A stretch of 64,000 nucleotides of DNA from positions 154,448-218,447 of the forward strand of contig JOKI01000003.1 of assembly GCA_000722615.1 (NCBI GenBank), read 5' to 3'. Under the pieces are notes generated by a model that was not told the origin of the DNA, did not search any database, and saw only the letters and a program-made list of their open reading frames with translations. This DNA comes from Pseudorhizobium pelagicum (lineage in GTDB: Bacteria; Pseudomonadota; Alphaproteobacteria; Rhizobiales; Rhizobiaceae). The position numbers were made by a program, and so were the translations under genes. Positions 18,328 to 27,452 of the stretch are shown here, one piece after another (position 1 is the first letter of the stretch; each line of letters begins with the position of its first letter).

Positions 18328-19389
18328 TCAGTCGGACTCTTGCTCCGTCCGCCTCCGTGGCCCGACGGACTGCCGCTCGATGATGTGGCAGGCGAGTTCT
18401 ATCCGGCGCGGAAGTGCCGGCATTCCCGAGCAGATGTCACGGAGCAGGTCCACCGCAGTCATGCCGATCTCGCGCGCGGGGATGTGCACGGTGGTCAGGG
18501 GCGGATTCAGGAAGGCGGCCTGCGGCAGGTCGTCCATGCCCATCACCGAGACGTCGTCCGGCACCGAATAGCCGGCGCTCTGAAGTGCCGCCATGGTGCC
18601 GACCGCCAGGCTCTCGCCGGCGGCAAGCACGGCTGTGAAATCCAGACCCCGCGCCGCGATCCGGTCGGCGATCGCCTGCTGCGCCAGCTCCGGCAGCCAG
18701 TCGTCGACGGCCATGACCAGATCTTCCGGGTGCGGCAGGCCGCGATGCGCGAGGGCATCCTGCCATCCCTCCAGGCGCCGCACGATCGTCCGTCGCCCGG
18801 GGCGCATCAGGAACAGGATGCGCTCGTGTCCCTGATCGATCAGGTAGTCCGTCGCCACCTGCGCCGCCGAGCGGTTGCAGGGCGTGACGCTGGAGAGGCG
18901 CATGAAGGGATCATCGCCGTTGACGAGGACGACCGGCTTGCCGACATCGCGGGTGGCCGCGAGCATCCGTTCGTCATCGACGGTCAGGAACAACAGACCC
19001 GCCACCTCCGGATCCGTGCGCGCTTCCTCCAGCACCCTTCGTTCCTCTGCTTCGTTGGCGATCGGCCGGGTGACGATGTCGATGCCAAGCGTCTGGGCGC
19101 GCTCCCGGATGCCCTCCAGCACGTAGAGGGTGAACTGGTTGCGGACGTAGTCGATCATCGCGGCACTGGATGCGGCGAGAATCACCTTGGTGCCCGGGGT
19201 GGGATTGGGAAGCGCATAATTGGCCGTCTTGGCGGCCTCGAGAATGCGGATGCGCACGTCGTCGCGCACGCCCTTCTCTCCGGAGAGTGCCCGCGAGACG
19301 GTGCTCAGCGACACGCCGACCTTCTTGGCGATGTCCTCGAGACGCACGCGGCGCGGCTTTTTCCCCCGCTTGCCGGATCCGGTGTCCAT
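18328..19389 (-). CDS. LacI-family transcriptional regulator of the uronate locus
   Basis: A 353-residue repressor-type protein. The N-terminal helix-turn-helix (RLEDIAKKVGVSLSTVSRALSGEKGV, residues about 15-40) and hinge (TANYALPNP) precede a periplasmic-binding-like ligand domain containing GLLFLTVDDERM, IDQGHERILF and DVSVMGMDDLP. The ATG at 19389 follows GGAGGGC; a longer frame to 19440 lacks support. It is divergent from the GH105-kduI-ABC operon, with a TTGCGCAA palindrome between them, so it most likely represses that operon in the absence of an oligouronide-derived inducer. It is convergent with nadE, 16 bp apart. Confidence 0.9.
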   Translation of the reverse strand: MDTGSGKRGKKPRRVRLEDIAKKVGVSLSTVSRALSGEKGVRDDVRIRILEAAKTANYALPNPTPGTKVILAASSAAMIDYVRNQFTLYVLEGIRERAQTLGIDIVTRPIANEAEERRVLEEARTDPEVAGLLFLTVDDERMLAATRDVGKPVVLVNGDDPFMRLSSVTPCNRSAAQVATDYLIDQGHERILFLMRPGRRTIVRRLEGWQDALAHRGLPHPEDLVMAVDDWLPELAQQAIADRIAARGLDFTAVLAAGESLAVGTMAALQSAGYSVPDDVSVMGMDDLPQAAFLNPPLTTVHIPAREIGMTAVDLLRDICSGMPALPRRIELACHIIERQSVGPRRRTEQESD

Positions 19390-19406
19390 GGCTTTGCCCT
19401 CCAGTT

Positions 19407-19440
19407 TTGACAAACTGCAAAAAATTTTCAGATTGCGCAA
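19407..19440. promoter_or_regulatory. Candidate operator/promoter between lacI-type gene and GH105 operon
   Basis: TTGCGCAA at 19433-19440 is a perfect palindrome with a central CG, the usual core of LacI-family operators. A plus-strand TTGACA at 19407-19412 places the palindrome where a -10 or start site would be, although no good -10 hexamer is visible. The 132-bp divergent gap is notably A/T-rich here. Confidence 0.45.
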
Positions 19441-19521
19441 GAATTTTTCAAGTGCTTACATTCCCTCGCCGCCTGGAGAGCGGTCTGTTCGGATAGCCTG
19501 AACAGTCTGGGAGGAAATGGC

Positions 19522-20622
19522 ATGCATGAACCGGCGGGGGACATCCGTCGCAAGCTGGACCTGCTGGTGGCAGGGATGACGGGCTTGCGCCACGACGGAC
19601 GTTTCGACGAGCCCAATCTCGACGGCACCGCCGGCGACTACATCTCCTTCGACAGCTGGGAATGGCCGCAGGGCGTCGGCCTCTACGGGCTAATCCGCCT
19701 CTGGCTGTTCACCGGTCGGGAAGATCTGAAGCAGCTTGTCGAGGATTGGTATTCCGCACGACTGTCGGCTGGCCTTCCCTCCCTCAACGTCAACACGACC
19801 GCACCGATGCTGGGACTGTCGGTCCTCTGGCGGGAAACCCGCGACCCTCGCTGGCAGAAGCCGCTGGACGACTGGGCCAACCGCGTCATGGCCGATATGT
19901 CACGCACGGAGGAAGGTGCCTTCGAGCATCACGTGTCGGACAAGATCAATCATCACGAACTCTGGGACGACACGCTCTACATGGTGGCGCTGTTCCTGGC
20001 CTCCTACGGCCAGGCAAGCGGACGCCGGGAGCTGGTGGATGAGGCCGCGCGCCAGTTCCTGGTGCATTCCCGCTATCTCGCCGATACCAGAAGCGGGCTC
20101 TGGTTTCACGGCTGGACCTTCGAAGGTCGCCACAATTTTGCGCAGGCACGCTGGGCTCGCGGCAATGCCTGGATCACGGCGGGAATGCTGGACCTATTCG
20201 ATCTCGCCGAGATGGCGAAGCCCGTCGAGGATTTCCTGCGGGGCGTGCTGGTGGCGCAGGTCAACGCACTGCTGCCCTTGCAGACGAGTTCCGGCGCCTG
20301 GCGCACATTGCTCGACGATCCGACCTCCTACGAGGAAATTTCCGCCACCGCCGGGATCGGCTACGGCCTGCTGAAAGGCCACCGGCTGGGGCTCGGTGGA
20401 CAGGCCTGGCAGGCCGCAGGTCTGAAAGCGGCACAGGCCGTCATGCGCAACATCGACGAGACCGGCACCGTGCTGAACGTCTCCTACGGCACGCGCATGG
20501 GCCATGACCTGCAGTTCTACAGGGACATCCCGATCCAGCCAACCGGTTACGGCCAGGCCCTTTCGATCCTCTGCCTCTCGGAGGCCCTTCGCCACGCAGA
20601 CGCAGGAGAACAAGCCGCATGA
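19522..20622 (+). CDS. GH105/GH88-family unsaturated glycuronyl hydrolase
   Basis: A 366-residue cytoplasmic (alpha/alpha)6-barrel hydrolase, with no signal peptide. WEWPQGVGLYGL, NHHELWDDTLYMVALFLA and RWARGNAWITAGML match the conserved substrate-binding and catalytic blocks of YteR/YesR-type enzymes; the DD in WDDTLYM includes the usual acid. These enzymes hydrate the 4,5-unsaturated uronic residue left by pectin or rhamnogalacturonan lyases and release it as 5-keto-4-deoxyuronate. KduI, which uses that product, follows with a 4-bp overlap. A GGGAGGAAA site precedes the start. Confidence 0.85.
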   Translation: MHEPAGDIRRKLDLLVAGMTGLRHDGRFDEPNLDGTAGDYISFDSWEWPQGVGLYGLIRLWLFTGREDLKQLVEDWYSARLSAGLPSLNVNTTAPMLGLSVLWRETRDPRWQKPLDDWANRVMADMSRTEEGAFEHHVSDKINHHELWDDTLYMVALFLASYGQASGRRELVDEAARQFLVHSRYLADTRSGLWFHGWTFEGRHNFAQARWARGNAWITAGMLDLFDLAEMAKPVEDFLRGVLVAQVNALLPLQTSSGAWRTLLDDPTSYEEISATAGIGYGLLKGHRLGLGGQAWQAAGLKAAQAVMRNIDETGTVLNVSYGTRMGHDLQFYRDIPIQPTGYGQALSILCLSEALRHADAGEQAA

Positions 20623-21455
20623 CGATGAAGGTTCTCTACGGGGCCGGTCCCCAGGACATCAAAGGCTATGACACCGAACGGCTGCGGGCGGAGTTCCTGG
20701 TCGAAGGCATGTTCCAGCCGGATGAGGTACGCCTCGTCTATACGCATGTGGATCGCCTCATCCTTGGCGGTGCCATGCCGTCTACCAAGACGCTGACCTT
20801 CGGCGGCGGGGAGGAGATCGGCACGCCCTTCCTTCTGTCCGCGCGCGAGATGGGGATCGCCAACCTCGGCGGCACCGGCACGATCACCGTCGACGGGCAG
20901 AGCTTCACGCTCGAGAACCGCGACGTGCTCTACGTCGGCCGCGGCGCGCAGGAGATTTCCGCATCGAGCGCGTCTTCGGACACGCCGGCGCGCTTCTACA
21001 TGAACTCGGTCCCGGCCGGCGCCGATATCCCGCACCGCCTCATCACGCAGGCGGAGTCGAAGCCGCTCGATCTTGGTGAGGCGCGGCGGTCGAACAAGCG
21101 CAGGCTGCGCATGTACATCCATCCGCAGGTCGCCCCCTCCTGCCTGCTCCTGATGGGCATCACGGATCTTGCCGAAGGCAGCATCTGGAACACCATGCCG
21201 CCGCATCTGCACGAGCGCCGGATGGAGGCCTATTGTTACTTCGATCTCTCGCCCGAGGATCGGGTCATCCATCTGATGGGACGCCCGGAGGAAACCCGCC
21301 ATCTGGTCGTTGCCGACGGCGACGGCGTCCTGTCTCCGGCCTGGTCGATCCACATGGGAGCCGGCACCGGTCCCTATGCCTTCGTCTGGGGCATGACGGG
21401 AGAGAACCAGGAATACAACGATGTCGCCCCGGTGGCCCTTTCCGAACTGAGATGA
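20619..21455 (+). CDS. kduI: 5-keto-4-deoxyuronate isomerase
   Basis: A 278-residue cytoplasmic cupin enzyme that converts 5-keto-4-deoxyuronate to 2,5-diketo-3-deoxygluconate in pectin/uronate breakdown. The order of motifs is that of KduI: LVEGMFQPDEVRLVYTHVDR, LTFGGGEEIGTPFLL, the zinc-binding NTMPPHLHERRMEAY (two His and a Glu), and the last His in WSIHMGAGTG, ending WGMTGENQEYND. The length is normal for the family. It overlaps the GH105 gene by ATGA. The next pathway enzyme (KduD) is not in the window. Confidence 0.95.
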   Translation: MTMKVLYGAGPQDIKGYDTERLRAEFLVEGMFQPDEVRLVYTHVDRLILGGAMPSTKTLTFGGGEEIGTPFLLSAREMGIANLGGTGTITVDGQSFTLENRDVLYVGRGAQEISASSASSDTPARFYMNSVPAGADIPHRLITQAESKPLDLGEARRSNKRRLRMYIHPQVAPSCLLLMGITDLAEGSIWNTMPPHLHERRMEAYCYFDLSPEDRVIHLMGRPEETRHLVVADGDGVLSPAWSIHMGAGTGPYAFVWGMTGENQEYNDVAPVALSELR

Positions 21456-21465
21456 GCAGATTGCG

Positions 21466-23940
21466 ATGAACGCACAGACCCATTGGATGCAGAAGGCGCT
21501 GAACGCCGGCGACCCCGTCCGCTACTGGCAGATTGGTCCCGTTGCCGAAGAGCGCTTCGACGTGCCGGACGCGCCGATGAAGGGCGAGATGGACCCATTC
21601 TTCTTCCTGACCAAGGTCAAGAACTTCATTCCGCACGAATATCCGTGCCGGACGATCTTTGCGGAGACCTATCGCGGCAAGCGGCCCGAAGTCCGCGGAG
21701 ATTTCGAGCCCCAGCGCTGGTGGCTGCCGTTCGGCTCGCCGAGGCTCGATCTTTCCGGCTTCTGGTTCCGCCCGACCCGCCTTGCGACCTGGGTGCGCAC
21801 CTATATCGACGCCGAGGTTGAAGGTGTTGCCACGATCCGCCTTGGGACCTGCGGCGGCGCGGTGATCTGGGCAAATGGCAACGAGATCGGCTGGATGGCG
21901 CCCTACAGCCGTAATCTGGAAGTGAAGCAGGAGTTCGATCTGCCGCTGGTGGCGGGTCTGAACGAGGTCACCATCTTCTTCGACGATCTGGCGGAACGCG
22001 ACGCGCGCTACTTCTTCCAGCTCGACTATCTGTCCGGTCCGAAGGCCCGGCTGTCGCTGCCCGTGCCTGTCGCGGGCTCGGTGGCGGAAAGCCTGGAGAC
22101 GGCGCTCGACGGCATGCATTTCGACCGGCCGCATTACTTCGGCGGTGACATCACCTTGCACCTTCCAACGCCGCTGCCGGTGGAGGTTCATGCGAATGTC
22201 GCCATCGAAGGCGACTTCATGTCGAGGGAGCGCTTCGACGACGACTTCACGCTGCCCGCTGGTGCCAAGACGCTTGCCATCGGGCCGTCCGACGGTGCGC
22301 CCGCCGACTTCCGTCATTTCCGGGTGACCCTGAGCGCCGGCGGGTTCGTCGCCTCCCGCTCGCTCGGCGTGGAGATCTGCCATACGGAGCGGCAGGGCCA
22401 GGCTGGGGCGACGCTCTCCGACCGGATCGTGGAAACGCTGGACGAGGTGTCGGAGCATTCCGAGCGCGATACCGTCCGCGCCTTCGCCCGGTTGGCGAGC
22501 GGCCGCGGCGGCGCCGATACGGACGCGATGATCGAGGAGATCCTGCCATCCATCGAGGACTGCCACGACTGCGCGGATTTCTCCCTGGTGCCGCTGATCT
22601 GGTCGCGCACCGTCTGGGGCGACGACATCGGCGCGGCGACACGGGGCCGCATCGACGCCGCCATCCTCCACTATCGCTACTGGATGGATGAGCCGGGCAA
22701 TGACGTGCAGTGGTATTTCTCCGAAAACCACGCGCTGCTCTTCCACACCTCCGCCTATCTGGCCGGCCACCTGCTTCCCGAGGCGGTTTTCGTACGCTCC
22801 GGACGCACTGGGGTCGAGCAGAGCAAGGTGGGTGCCGCCCGCGTGCGGGCATGGCTCGATCACTTCGAGAAGTGGGAGATGGCGGAGTTCAATTCGGCAC
22901 CCTATTTCCCGATCGACCTGAAGGGCCTGACGGCACTTGCTGCTCTTTCGCCGGATCAGGACATCGCCGAGCGGGCGAAGGCCGGGATCGTGCGCCTGTG
23001 CGAGATCATCGCGCGGTCGGCCCATCACGGCATGGTCACCGCGGCCCAGGGGCGGTCCTACGAGCATACGCTTTGCGCCGGGAGTTCACTGGAGCTTTCC
23101 GGGGTGGCGCGGCTGCTCTGGGGCAAGGGCTGGTACGGACGCCGCGTGCATGCCCTGCCGCAGCTGGCCGTCTGCCTGCGCGACCACGGGCTCGAGATCC
23201 CGCCGGCGCTGGAAGCCATCGCCGATCATCGCAGCGATAAACATCAGGAGTGGCGGTTCGCGCAGGGCGACGGCAGCTTTGCGGCGCTCTATCACTACAA
23301 GAGCGAACATTTCGCCATGGGATCCACCGTCCACTACCGGTGGGACGAATGGGGCTACCAGGAAACGGTGCTCCATCTGCGGCTTGGTGAGAAGCCCGAG
23401 GCGGCCGTCTGGATCAACCATCCGGGCGAGAGCATTCAGTTCGGCTACGGGCGTCCTTCCTATTGGGGCGGATGCGGAACCGTGCCGCGGGTGCAGCAGT
23501 ATCGTGGCCTCGCAGTCGTCGAGTTTACCCTGAAGCCGGAACAGCCGGATTTCACGCACGCCTGGTTTCCACAGGGTGACTTTGACGACGTGCGCGTTTC
23601 CGGCGATACGGCGCTCGCGAGAAGCGGCCGCGGTGCGGTGCTCCTCAAGGGAAGCGGAGATCTTGTGGCGATGGAGGAGGGGCCATCCGCCGGCAACGAA
23701 CTGCGCCAATACGGGATGACGAGCCGCTGGATCGTCCGCATCTGCGAGTCAGACGACCTGTCATCCGTCGAACATCGCTTCTCGACGCTCGCCGTCAGCC
23801 GAGAGGCCGATGGCATCCTGGCGATCGACGATCCCGAATACGGCGCCGTGCGCTTCCATCCGGACGGCTCGGTCGATGCCGAAGGGCGCCGGATTTTGCG
23901 AAGTGATTATACCGTCGTGGGTGAAGCAATTATGCTTTAA
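21466..23940 (+). CDS. Conserved 824-residue protein of unknown function, probable polysaccharide-active enzyme
   Basis: An 824-residue protein with no signal peptide. Three regions can be seen. Residues about 60-330 are beta-rich, with TYIDAEVEGVATIRLGTCGGAVIWANGNEIGW, reminiscent of a jelly-roll. Residues about 340-620 are helical, with QWYFSENHALLFHTSAYLAG near 415-434 and MAEFNSAPYFPIDLKGL, a pattern like (alpha/alpha)-toroid lyases and hydrolases. Residues about 640-824 are beta-rich (HYRWDEWGYQETVLHLRLG). I recall similar uncharacterised proteins in carbohydrate loci but no assigned activity. It sits between kduI (10 bp) and the importer binding protein, so it probably acts in the cytoplasm on imported oligouronides. 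Confidence 0.75.
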   Translation: MNAQTHWMQKALNAGDPVRYWQIGPVAEERFDVPDAPMKGEMDPFFFLTKVKNFIPHEYPCRTIFAETYRGKRPEVRGDFEPQRWWLPFGSPRLDLSGFWFRPTRLATWVRTYIDAEVEGVATIRLGTCGGAVIWANGNEIGWMAPYSRNLEVKQEFDLPLVAGLNEVTIFFDDLAERDARYFFQLDYLSGPKARLSLPVPVAGSVAESLETALDGMHFDRPHYFGGDITLHLPTPLPVEVHANVAIEGDFMSRERFDDDFTLPAGAKTLAIGPSDGAPADFRHFRVTLSAGGFVASRSLGVEICHTERQGQAGATLSDRIVETLDEVSEHSERDTVRAFARLASGRGGADTDAMIEEILPSIEDCHDCADFSLVPLIWSRTVWGDDIGAATRGRIDAAILHYRYWMDEPGNDVQWYFSENHALLFHTSAYLAGHLLPEAVFVRSGRTGVEQSKVGAARVRAWLDHFEKWEMAEFNSAPYFPIDLKGLTALAALSPDQDIAERAKAGIVRLCEIIARSAHHGMVTAAQGRSYEHTLCAGSSLELSGVARLLWGKGWYGRRVHALPQLAVCLRDHGLEIPPALEAIADHRSDKHQEWRFAQGDGSFAALYHYKSEHFAMGSTVHYRWDEWGYQETVLHLRLGEKPEAAVWINHPGESIQFGYGRPSYWGGCGTVPRVQQYRGLAVVEFTLKPEQPDFTHAWFPQGDFDDVRVSGDTALARSGRGAVLLKGSGDLVAMEEGPSAGNELRQYGMTSRWIVRICESDDLSSVEHRFSTLAVSREADGILAIDDPEYGAVRFHPDGSVDAEGRRILRSDYTVVGEAIML

Positions 23941-23992
23941 TCCGCAGCAACCGGACGGGAGGAGGCCCTGTCCACCAAAGGGAGGAACTAGC

Positions 23993-25261
23993 ATGCAGAC
24001 CAAATCCATCATTGCGGGACTTGCGCTCGCACTTCTGACGTCCACGGCCGCCAGCGCCGGCGACGTCAGGGTCATGTGGTACTCGGACGGCGTCGAGGGC
24101 GAAGTCATGAAGGATCTCGTCGATCGCTTCATGAAGGAGAACCCGGGCATCAACGTGATCCTGGACAATGTCGCCTACAGCGTCATCAAGGAACAGCTGC
24201 CGGTCCAGCTCGAAGCCGGAAACGGCCCCGACGTTGCGCGCGTGACGGCGATTAAGGACCTTGCCAAGCACTGGCTGGACCTTCGTCCGCTCGTCAAGGA
24301 TCCCGCCTATTGGGACGAGAACTTCGGCGACAAGGCCGACTGGATGCGTCCGGACGGCTCAGACCAGATTTCCGGTTTCATGACGCAGCTGACGCTCACC
24401 GGTGGTTTTGCCAACAAGACGCTGTTTGAGCAGGCAGGTGTCGAAATGCCGGGTCCAGAGGCGACCTGGGAAGAATGGGCGGCCGCGTCCAAGCAGGTGG
24501 CTGACAGCCAGCAGGTGCCGTTCGCCATGGCGATCGACCGCTCCGGCCATCGCATTACCGCTCCGATGCTGTCCTACGGCGTCAACTATATCGGCGAAGA
24601 CGGCAAGCCGGCACCTCTCGACCAGGGCGCCAAGGACTTCCTGACGCAGTTCGTCAACTGGACCGAGGAAGGCGTCTTTGCCAAGGACGTCTGGGTTTCG
24701 GCTGCCGGCAACACCTATCGTGCCGCTGCCGAGGACTTCATCAACGGCCAGCTTGCCTTCTATTACTCCGGTTCCTGGCAGGTGGCGAACCTGACCACCA
24801 AGATCGGCAACAACTTCGACTGGGTCGCCACCGGCAGCCCCTGCGGCCCTGCTGCCTGCACCGGCATGCCGGGTGGCGCCGCCCTCGTGGCGGTGAAATA
24901 CACAAAGAACCCGGAAGAAGTGGCCACCTTCATGGACTGGATGGCGCGGGAGGAGATCGTTCGCGAGTTCTCCGAGCGGACGCTGTTCCTGCCGGCCCAC
25001 AAGGGGGTCGTCGAGAAGGGCGGGTTGAACTTCCAGACGGACAATGAGCAGGCCAAGGCGGCGCTCGGGACCTTCGTGGAGGCATCCAAGGCCACCTCGG
25101 AGACGGCGCTGAAGCTGCCGGCATGGCGCTGGGCCGATACGGTCTACGCAGCCATCGTAACGCGTGTAGGCCAGACGCTGGCCGGCGAGCTTTCGCTGGA
25201 GGATACGTTTGCCCGGATCGACGCCGACATCGCGCAGAAGGTCAAGGACGCCGGTCTCTGA
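23993..25261 (+). CDS. Carbohydrate ABC transporter, periplasmic binding protein (family 1)
   Basis: A 422-residue secreted binding protein with a 20-residue signal peptide (ending ASA-GDV). The mature part begins VMWYSDGVEGEVMKDLVDRF and continues with LPVQLEAGNGPDVAR, GFMTQLTLTGGFANKTLFEQAG and FYYSGSWQVANL, typical of sugar-binding MalE-like proteins; Cys pairs occur in GSPCGPAACTGM. An AAAGGGAGG site precedes the ATG. It belongs to the GH105-kduI operon, which suggests an oligouronide substrate. Its importer ends tail-to-tail with the probable sulfoquinovose genes, so a sulfosugar ligand is an alternative. Confidence 0.9.
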   Translation: MQTKSIIAGLALALLTSTAASAGDVRVMWYSDGVEGEVMKDLVDRFMKENPGINVILDNVAYSVIKEQLPVQLEAGNGPDVARVTAIKDLAKHWLDLRPLVKDPAYWDENFGDKADWMRPDGSDQISGFMTQLTLTGGFANKTLFEQAGVEMPGPEATWEEWAAASKQVADSQQVPFAMAIDRSGHRITAPMLSYGVNYIGEDGKPAPLDQGAKDFLTQFVNWTEEGVFAKDVWVSAAGNTYRAAAEDFINGQLAFYYSGSWQVANLTTKIGNNFDWVATGSPCGPAACTGMPGGAALVAVKYTKNPEEVATFMDWMAREEIVREFSERTLFLPAHKGVVEKGGLNFQTDNEQAKAALGTFVEASKATSETALKLPAWRWADTVYAAIVTRVGQTLAGELSLEDTFARIDADIAQKVKDAGL

Positions 25262-25290
25262 TGACCATCGTGCCTGATCTGCCAAGACTG

Positions 25291-25312
25291 GCTCTCCCCT
25301 GCGGGGGAGAGC
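25291..25312 (+). other. Stem-loop between binding-protein and permease genes
   Basis: A perfect 9-bp stem GCTCTCCCC/GGGGAGAGC closes a 4-nt loop, with no T-run after it. It lies 29 bp past the binding-protein stop. Such structures usually protect the upstream mRNA and lower expression of the membrane subunits, which would give the usual excess of binding protein. Confidence 0.6.
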
Positions 25313-25355
25313 TTCAACTCTGGAATCACGACTGCCTGCCCACTGGAGGAGCCGT

Positions 25356-26390
25356 ATGACACCGCCCGCTGCCGGCAGCCCCGCGCCCTCGCGATCGTTT
25401 GCCTCAATCCTTCTCGCGCCCGTGAAGCTCGTCATGGGGATCATCGATGTGCCCTTGCGGGCGCTGCAGAAGGCCACCGGTATTTCCGGCATGGCGATCT
25501 TCTTCCTGGCGCCGAACATGCTGATCTTCGGCATTTTCGTGCTGCTGCCGCTGGCGATCAACTTCGTCTATTCGATGACAGGCGGCACGGCCTTCTTCCT
25601 GGCCGACCGCACGTTCATCGGGCTCGACCAGTACGACCGGCTCTTCGAATGCTCGAATTACCTCGACCCGATGTCCTGCCAGGAGGATGCCTTCTGGACC
25701 GCCGTCGGCAATACCGGCTGGTTCGTCGTGCTGCAGGTGACGCTGATGATCCTGGTCGCGCTCGGCACGGCCCTGATCCTCAACCGCAAGCTGAGGGCCC
25801 GCTCCTTCTGGCGGGCCGTCTTCTTCTTCCCCGTGCTGTTGTCGCCCGTCGTCGTCGGCCTGATCTGGAAATGGATCCTGCAGCGACAGGGGCTGTTGAA
25901 TTTCGCCCTGTTCGAGATGGGCATCGAACCGCATAACTGGCTGACCGATCGGACCTGGGCCTTCGTCGCCGCGGTCGGGGTCTCGATCTGGGCCCACATG
26001 GGCTTCTATGCGCTGATCCTGCTGGCCGGCCTGCAGGCGATCCCCAAGGATCTCTATGAGGCGGCCGAGATGGACGGAACGAAGGCCTCACGCGTCTTCT
26101 GGCGCATCACGCTGCCACTGCTGGCGCCAAACCTGCTCGTGGTCGTCGTGCTCGCCCTGATCAAGGCCGTGCAGGTCTTCGACGAGGTCTACGTCCTGAC
26201 CGGCGGCGGGCCGGGCACCAGCACGATGTTTCTGACGCAATATATCTACGAGACGGGCTTTGCCTCGCAGTTGCGCAATCCGGGGCTGGCTGCCGCGGCG
26301 TCGATCCTGATGGGGCTCGTCCTCGTGGTCCTGACGCTGCTCCAGCTCGGGATCGGGCGAAAGACCGAACCCAAAGGGGGGAAGAAGTAA
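25356..26390 (+). CDS. Carbohydrate ABC transporter permease 1 (MalF/UgpA type)
   Basis: A 344-residue inner-membrane permease with about six helices after a cytoplasmic N-terminus. The coupling motif is EAAEMDGTKASRVFWRITLPLLAPN, and FDEVYVLTGGGPGTST is typical of MalF-type sugar permeases. CSNYLDPMSCQEDAF in the first periplasmic loop has two Cys. A GGAGGAG site precedes the ATG. Its TAA stop shares one base with the start of the next permease. Confidence 0.9.
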   Translation: MTPPAAGSPAPSRSFASILLAPVKLVMGIIDVPLRALQKATGISGMAIFFLAPNMLIFGIFVLLPLAINFVYSMTGGTAFFLADRTFIGLDQYDRLFECSNYLDPMSCQEDAFWTAVGNTGWFVVLQVTLMILVALGTALILNRKLRARSFWRAVFFFPVLLSPVVVGLIWKWILQRQGLLNFALFEMGIEPHNWLTDRTWAFVAAVGVSIWAHMGFYALILLAGLQAIPKDLYEAAEMDGTKASRVFWRITLPLLAPNLLVVVVLALIKAVQVFDEVYVLTGGGPGTSTMFLTQYIYETGFASQLRNPGLAAAASILMGLVLVVLTLLQLGIGRKTEPKGGKK

Positions 26391-27442
26391 TGGGCGCGGC
26401 TTCACGGTTCATTTTCCGCCGCCGCGGCGGCAAGGGCTGGCACTGGACCGACATCGTCACCTGGGTCTGGCTCGTCGGCGGGCTGCTGATCATGTTCGGC
26501 CCGGCCGTCTGGCTCGGCTTCTCCTCGTTCAAGTCGCCCGCGGCGCTTGCCGAATTCCCGCCCACCATCCTGCCCTATGTGACGCAGCAGGTGAATGTCG
26601 AGGGCTACGAACAGCCGCTGGCGCTCTACGAGGCGAGCCTGCCGGACGGAAGCACGCAGGTGCTGGCCGAGGTGCGGCGGATCGGGATCGTCAGCCAGAT
26701 GGTCGACCCGAATGCGCCGGGCGAGATCATCCGGGTCAACATTGGGGACCGCACGCCGGTCCGCACGATGTCGTTTGCCACCGAGAATTACACCGAACCC
26801 TTCGTGCAGTTCGATTTTGTCCAGTATCTCTGGAATTCGGTCTTCGTGACCGTGACGGCGACGCTGATCACCCTCGTCGTCAACTCGATGGCCGCCTTCG
26901 CTCTCTCGAAGTACGAGTTCAAAGGCCGGTCGGTGGCCATGCTGATCATCCTGGCGACGCTCATGGTGCCGCTGTCGGTGATCATGGTGCCGCTCTACTC
27001 GATCATCTCGGCGATCGGGCTGTTCAACAACCTCTGGGGCGTGATCCTGCCGACGGTCGCGACGCCGACGGGGGTCTTCATCCTGCGCCAGTACATGCTG
27101 ACGATCCCGGACGAGCTCATCGATGCCGCCCGGATGGACAAGGCCTCCGAGTGGCAGATCTACTGGCGCATCGTGCTGCCGCTGGCGGCGCCCGCGCTTG
27201 CGGTGCTTGCCATCTTCTCGGTAGTCTGGCGGTGGAACGACTTCCTCTGGCCGCTGATCGTGCTCTCGCGCCGCGAACTCTACACCCTGCAGGTGGGCTT
27301 GAGCATTTACGCCGGCGAGCTGAACGTGCAGTGGCACTTCATCCTGGCCATGACGGTCGTCACCATGATTCCGGTCGTCCTCGTCTTCATCTTCCTGCAG
27401 CGCTTCATCACCACCGGCATTGCCGGTACCGGACTGAAATGA
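26390..27442 (+). CDS. Carbohydrate ABC transporter permease 2 (MalG/UgpE type)
   Basis: A 350-residue inner-membrane permease. After the first helix there is a large periplasmic insertion (about 45-140) with paired beta segments (VEGYEQPLALYEASLPDGSTQVL), longer than in MalG. Five helices follow, with the coupling motif ELIDAARMDKASEWQIYWRIVLP and the terminal QRFITTGIAGTGLK. It overlaps the preceding permease by one base (TAATG) and is followed after 10 bp by the ATPase. Confidence 0.9.
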   Translation: MGAASRFIFRRRGGKGWHWTDIVTWVWLVGGLLIMFGPAVWLGFSSFKSPAALAEFPPTILPYVTQQVNVEGYEQPLALYEASLPDGSTQVLAEVRRIGIVSQMVDPNAPGEIIRVNIGDRTPVRTMSFATENYTEPFVQFDFVQYLWNSVFVTVTATLITLVVNSMAAFALSKYEFKGRSVAMLIILATLMVPLSVIMVPLYSIISAIGLFNNLWGVILPTVATPTGVFILRQYMLTIPDELIDAARMDKASEWQIYWRIVLPLAAPALAVLAIFSVVWRWNDFLWPLIVLSRRELYTLQVGLSIYAGELNVQWHFILAMTVVTMIPVVLVFIFLQRFITTGIAGTGLK

Positions 27443-27452
27443 GGATCCGCAA

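Noticed and set aside
21265-23067. A 600-residue open frame on the minus strand
   Set aside because: It lies opposite kduI and the 824-residue gene. Its translation is low-complexity Arg/Gly/His and matches the shadow of GC-rich coding DNA.
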